NCBI GenBank assembly: GCA_947166945.1
Contig: CAMVGH010000002.1
Location: 22,528-86,527, forward strand
Direction: 5' to 3'
DNA length: 64,000 nucleotides
From: an uncultured Clostridia bacterium
GTDB lineage: Bacteria > Bacillota > Clostridia > Oscillospirales > Ruminococcaceae
Part shown: positions 61,060-64,000 of the stretch, piece by piece
How the letters are laid out: the number at the start of each line of letters is the position of its first letter
Position numbering within the stretch: position 1 is the first letter of the stretch
Translations under genes and position numbers: made by a program
The notes under the pieces: model-generated
Seen by the model: the letters and a program-made list of their open reading frames with translations, nothing else
What the model was told of the DNA's origin: nothing
Databases searched by the model: none

Positions 61060-61689
61060 TTATACCCGCTCAACCGCTGCGGGGAGTTCTGTTATATCCG
61101 CTATGCGGGCATCGAAAACATCGGGCTTTCCGAAGCCGTAACCGGCGTGTATAAAAGGAATGCCCGCCTTGCGCGCAGACTCGCCGTCAAGCCCGGTGTC
61201 ACCAAGATAAACGCACTTGTCAAGCTTGTTGCGCTCAATGACAAGCCTGATATTGCCCGCCTTGTCAAGTCCGGTCTTTCCGGCACTCTCGAAATCATCG
61301 AACAGCTCCGCGAAACCGCACTGTTCAAGGAAACGCTGTATATATCCGTCCTGACAATTGCTGACTATCGCAAGGAAATACTCACCGTGAAGTTTTTCGA
61401 GTGTCTCACGCTCGCCCGGGAAAATGTATGCCTTATGGTCGGCAAGATACTCGTTCTCGTGGTCGGCGCAGAGCTTCATCAGCCGCTGTCTTTCCTCCGC
61501 CGGCAGCATCGGGAACATCATATCCGCGATCTTGTCAAGAGTTTTTCCCATGTAGCTTTTCATCTGTTCCTGCGTGAATTTCAGTCCGAGGTCTGAATTT
61601 TTCGCTATACAGTCGTTCCACGACTCTATGACTACAGCGGAGGAATCCCACAGCGTGCCGTCGAGGTCAAACAATATCCCTTTTTTCAT
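61060..61689 (-). CDS. HAD-family hydrolase (phosphoglycolate-phosphatase-like)
   Basis: A 209-residue HAD phosphatase. Motif I FDLDGTLWDSS is at 6-16, motif II AIVSNCQ near 107, motif III Lys in GLDKAGN, and motif IV YLGDTGLDGESARKAG near 170. A four-helix C1 cap lies between motifs I and II. Substrate unknown; phosphoglycolate or pyrophosphate are the usual guesses. Third gene in the minus-strand cluster. Confidence 0.88.
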   Translation of the reverse strand: MKKGILFDLDGTLWDSSAVVIESWNDCIAKNSDLGLKFTQEQMKSYMGKTLDKIADMMFPMLPAEERQRLMKLCADHENEYLADHKAYIFPGERETLEKLHGEYFLAIVSNCQDGYIQRFLEQCGFAELFDDFESAGKTGLDKAGNIRLVIERNKLDKCVYLGDTGLDGESARKAGIPFIHAGYGFGKPDVFDARIADITELPAAVERV

Positions 61690-61703
61690 TATGTTGTCTC
61701 CGT

Positions 61704-62249
61704 TTATTTTTCTTTTTCATACATGAAGTCTCTGAAGGACTTTTCATCAATGCCGAATTTATACCCGATCTGTGCCGATACCGCGGAAAGGACAAGGTAC
61801 AGCGCCATAAGTATCATCGGGTAGAAAACCGGCATATTCTGCGTGTCGATCATAAAGAGTGTAGGGGCGAAAGCTCCGATCACGAAGTACGAACCCAGCA
61901 GTATCTCGCCTGTCATCGTGAACGCACCCAGCGCTACGCCCAGCAGAGCCGCGCACGGCACGCACATTACCCCGCCTATGCCGAGGCCGAGATATATCCA
62001 GCGTGCCTTCGGCGTACTTTCCACACGATGGCTGCGAAGGAGCTTAGCCTCTTTCTGACCGTCTTTCAGCCCTGCCGTGACCAGCAGCGAAGCATAGATG
62101 AACGCTGTGAACAGTATAGCCATATACGGAATGAACCATTCCGCAAGAAACGGTGCCAATGATACGGTCATAATACCGCCGAGGACATTCCCGAACACTC
62201 CGAGTCCAAGCCCCCTCACCCATATCAGCAGTATGCTGTCGCGTTTCAT
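61704..62249 (-). CDS. hypothetical membrane protein
   Basis: A 181-residue protein with four or five predicted transmembrane helices (about 8-30, 38-60, 86-105, 112-132 and 140-160). No family is recognised. Its ATG overlaps the stop of the upstream gene by 4 bp (ATGA), so the two products are made together and may form a complex. Confidence 0.6.
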   Translation of the reverse strand: MKRDSILLIWVRGLGLGVFGNVLGGIMTVSLAPFLAEWFIPYMAILFTAFIYASLLVTAGLKDGQKEAKLLRSHRVESTPKARWIYLGLGIGGVMCVPCAALLGVALGAFTMTGEILLGSYFVIGAFAPTLFMIDTQNMPVFYPMILMALYLVLSAVSAQIGYKFGIDEKSFRDFMYEKEK

Positions 62250-63046
62250 GAACTGCTCACGTCCTTTCCGCTGATACCGAATATCCTGCCCTGATCGTCT
62301 ATCCAGCCCGCGTAGCGATCATTGATTATGTTGTCGATGATCTCCAGAGCCTTTTTCTTTGCGGGAAGACTGCGGAAGCTGTTCTCGTCGCTTTCGGAGG
62401 CATTCCGCACCGCAAGATAAAGGTCGTCCGGGCAGGCTTCATAATACTGCGCGTTCGCGGCAAACCCGCTGTCTCTGATCTTCAGGAATACGCCGTTTAT
62501 ACATTCTTCCTCCGGGTACAGCTTTCCGAGATCAACGAACTGGGAAAGATTGTCGTTCGTCACAGCCTGCGCCCCGAGAGAGTCCACAAGAAACAGCTGC
62601 GCTTCACCGTACATTATCTCACTCGTTATCTTCGTAACCGCGGCGAGAGAATACTGCGGGTCGGGATTTTCGCTGAGATCGACGTTATACACGTCAACAT
62701 GGATATACCCGTTATCATCGTAATCCGGGCAGTACAGCTCGAACGCTTTTTCGAGATCGCCGGTCTTGTACATTATCTCAGCCGCGATCTGCGGATCCTT
62801 TGTCACCACCATAACCCGAAGGTCGCCCTGTTTCTTCTGTACGAGGGAAACAATAAGGAACGCCGCCACCGCCGCAAAGAATAGTCCCGCCGCGACATAC
62901 CATTTATTATGGTAGAAGAAGTTTTCGACCTTCTTCCAGCCGTGCAGTTCATAGACCGGCTTTTCTTCCTCGTGTATCTCTTCGCTTTCTTCTATCAGTC
63001 CCTGCTTTAATTTCAGCAGTTCACGCTTGTCGTCCTGGTAAGACAT
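62246..63046 (-). CDS. single-pass membrane protein of unknown function
   Basis: A 266-residue protein: an acidic cytoplasmic N-terminal region (1-50), one transmembrane helix (about 52-74, WYVAAGLFFAAVAAFLIVSL), and an external domain with alternating strands and helices (DLRVMVVTKDPQ, HVDVYNVDLSE, QLFLVDSLGAQ), somewhat like a substrate-binding fold. The start at 63046 has AAGGTGATAGAG before it; a GTG three codons upstream is less likely. First gene of the cluster down to 60289. Function unknown. Confidence 0.65.
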   Translation of the reverse strand: MSYQDDKRELLKLKQGLIEESEEIHEEEKPVYELHGWKKVENFFYHNKWYVAAGLFFAAVAAFLIVSLVQKKQGDLRVMVVTKDPQIAAEIMYKTGDLEKAFELYCPDYDDNGYIHVDVYNVDLSENPDPQYSLAAVTKITSEIMYGEAQLFLVDSLGAQAVTNDNLSQFVDLGKLYPEEECINGVFLKIRDSGFAANAQYYEACPDDLYLAVRNASESDENSFRSLPAKKKALEIIDNIINDRYAGWIDDQGRIFGISGKDVSSS

Positions 63047-63174
63047 CTCTATCACCTTAGCAAAATGTTGTTAAAGTATTATTATACTATAAATAATGAA
63101 ATGTTACAAGGCGGAGAGTAAAATTTTCACAAATCTTTCACATTCGGAGCCGAAAATTTTTTTCTCGGCAGATA

Positions 63175-63203
63175 TTGACAAGCGGGGCAAAAACTGCTAT
63201 AAT
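63175..63203 (+). promoter_or_regulatory. consensus promoter of rpsF-ssb
   Basis: TTGACA (63175-63180), 17-bp spacer, TATAAT (63198-63203): exact consensus. The divergent stretch 63047-63174 is AT-rich; no clear minus-strand promoter was found in it. Confidence 0.92.
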
Positions 63204-63210
63204 GTCATAG

Positions 63211-63280
63211 TCGGCTTTTATCGCCGGCTCATCCTTGCTCGCACAGAAAGTGCGGGCCGATAGTCTGTAAGGAGGTTAAT
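63211..63280 (+). ncRNA. rpsF leader, possible S6:S18 autoregulatory element
   Basis: A hairpin CGGC...GCCGG (63212-63228) is followed by an 8-bp stem GCTCGCAC (63237-63244) / GTGCGGGC (63250-63257) with loop AGAAA and then CCGATAG. An S6:S18 leader with an exposed CCG element is common in this place; the match is by eye only. Confidence 0.45.
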
Positions 63281-63574
63281 ATGGCTAAAACAGGTGAAAA
63301 GTACGAGGCAGTCGTTGTATTCTCGTTAAAGAACGGGGAAGAAGCTGTCAAGACTCTCGTGGCAAAGTTCTCCGACCTTATCAAGGAGCACGCCGAGCTT
63401 GTTGATGTTGACGAATGGGGCAAGAGAAAGCTCGCTTATGACATCAACTACGAGTCCGAAGGTTACTATGTGGTTTACCATTTCGACGGCAAACCCGAAT
63501 TCCCCGATGAGTTTGAGCGCGTCATCAATATTACCGACGGCGTACTCCGCTCCATGGTAGTATTACGCAAGTAA
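63281..63574 (+). CDS. rpsF: 30S ribosomal protein S6
   Basis: A 97-residue S6: YEAVVVFSLKNGEEAV near the start, LVDVDEWGKRKLAYDINYESEGYYVVYHF in the middle, and a C-terminal VLRSMVVLRK. It binds with S18 to 16S rRNA. TAAGGAGGTTAAT is a near-ideal ribosome-binding site. First gene of the conserved rpsF-ssb(-rpsR) operon. Confidence 0.97.
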   Translation: MAKTGEKYEAVVVFSLKNGEEAVKTLVAKFSDLIKEHAELVDVDEWGKRKLAYDINYESEGYYVVYHFDGKPEFPDEFERVINITDGVLRSMVVLRK

Positions 63575-63610
63575 GACAGCAACAAAGAGAATCAGACAGG
63601 GGGAACAGCG

Positions 63611-64000
63611 ATGTATAACAAGGTAATAATGCTTGGCCGCATAACTCAGGATCTTGAACTCAAGACAACACCTACGGGCGTTTCCGTTCTCTCATTCAGC
63701 ATAGCTGTTGACAGACGGTTCCAGAACAAGGGCGAAGAGAAAAAATCCGACTTCTTCAACTGCGTCGCATGGCGCAATGAGGCGGAATTCATTTCGAGAT
63801 TCTGGACAAAAGGCAGACCGATCCTTATCGAGGGCGAACTCCAGAACAGGAGCTACGTGGATAAGAACGGCAATACAAGATACATTACCGAGATAATCGT
63901 TGACCGCGCAACTTTCACGGGCGACAAGAAGCCCGAGGGTACAGGCGGCGGTTATCGTCAGGACGCAGGATACCCCGAACCGCCTCCGGCACATCCCGCT
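63611..64000 (+). CDS. ssb: single-stranded DNA-binding protein, 3' end outside window
   Basis: 130 codons of SSB to the right edge: MYNKVIMLGRITQDLELKTT, SFSIAVDRRF, FFNCVAWRNEAEFI and ILIEGELQNRSYVD form the complete OB-fold (about 1-108). A Gly/Pro-rich linker begins after it, and the acidic C-terminal tip is not yet reached. It follows rpsF by 36 bp with CAGGGGGAACAGCG as ribosome-binding site. Confidence 0.96.
   Translation, partial: MYNKVIMLGRITQDLELKTTPTGVSVLSFSIAVDRRFQNKGEEKKSDFFNCVAWRNEAEFISRFWTKGRPILIEGELQNRSYVDKNGNTRYITEIIVDRATFTGDKKPEGTGGGYRQDAGYPEPPPAHPA

Overview
The window looks like chromosome from a Gram-positive, low-to-mid GC member of the class Clostridia, most likely a Ruminococcus-type gut bacterium (Oscillospiraceae/Ruminococcaceae). 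This is inferred from the gene set and not from any search: SpoVG, YerC, RNase M5, Mini-RNase III, a class A PBP, the Prp protease beside an N-terminally extended L27, GatCAB, a lipoprotein-type sugar-binding protein with a Thr/Ala-rich linker, a Re-citrate-synthase-like enzyme, and many TTGACA-17-TATAAT promoters. No tRNA, rRNA, CRISPR array, IS element or integrase was seen; almost all of it is core chromosome.

Layout. 1-3.4 kb (minus): operon yerC > methyltransferase > hslO > hydrolase > queA, which runs off the left edge. 3.5-7.9 kb (minus): two cell-wall genes, an M23/LysM/G5 peptidase and a class A PBP, each with its own promoter. 8.1-18.7 kb (plus): a degenerate D-Ala-D-Ala-ligase homologue, ywiB-like, argS, an odd TIM-barrel-like protein, a Nudix ADP-ribose hydrolase, then (after minus-strand spoVG) murC, a hypothetical, holA, rnmV, a methyltransferase and asparaginase. 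18.8-20.2 kb: Re-citrate-synthase-like gene. 20.3-23.7 kb (minus): sugar ABC transporter. 23.7-24.55 kb: an 860-bp regulatory intergenic region.

24.5-32.7 kb (plus): a purine biosynthesis operon purE-purC-purF-like-purM-purN-purO-AICAR formyltransferase-yjbR-purD. It has three unusual points. It opens with a short leader ORF whose stop codon lies inside a terminator hairpin. Its PurF-like protein has an intact phosphoribosyltransferase half but lacks the catalytic Cys and other glutaminase residues. The usual fused PurH is replaced by separate PurO-type cyclohydrolase and formyltransferase genes. 32.7-42.6 kb (plus): lipoprotein, queT behind a probable preQ1 riboswitch, rplU-prp-rpmA, a membrane protein, obgE, mrnC, a large secreted protein of unknown function, yebC, mntP, a DUF1385 protein and prmC. 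42.7-47.9 kb (plus): an MMPL transporter with a heptad-repeat secreted partner, then a lipoprotein. 48-53.3 kb (minus): gatC-gatA-gatB-aspS and a small conserved gene, a tRNA amidation/aspartylation operon. 53.3-54.3 kb (minus): a solitary Abi_2-type HEPN RNase-like gene.

54.4-58.1 kb (plus): a Nudix hydrolase and an HD-GYP protein under two near-identical promoters, then aspartate kinase and a hypothetical with phage-like features. 58.1-63.1 kb (minus): phosphoglucomutase with a small membrane protein, then a four-gene membrane/HAD cluster. 63.2 kb to the right edge: rpsF-ssb behind a likely S6 leader; ssb is cut by the window.

The most notable observations are the glutaminase-dead PurF, the purE leader peptide/attenuator, the D-Ala-D-Ala-ligase pseudoenzyme, the preQ1-like element coupled to a tiny ORF before queT, the HEPN toxin-like gene, and the twin promoters of the Nudix and HD-GYP genes. 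All start choices, promoters and hairpins were read by eye.
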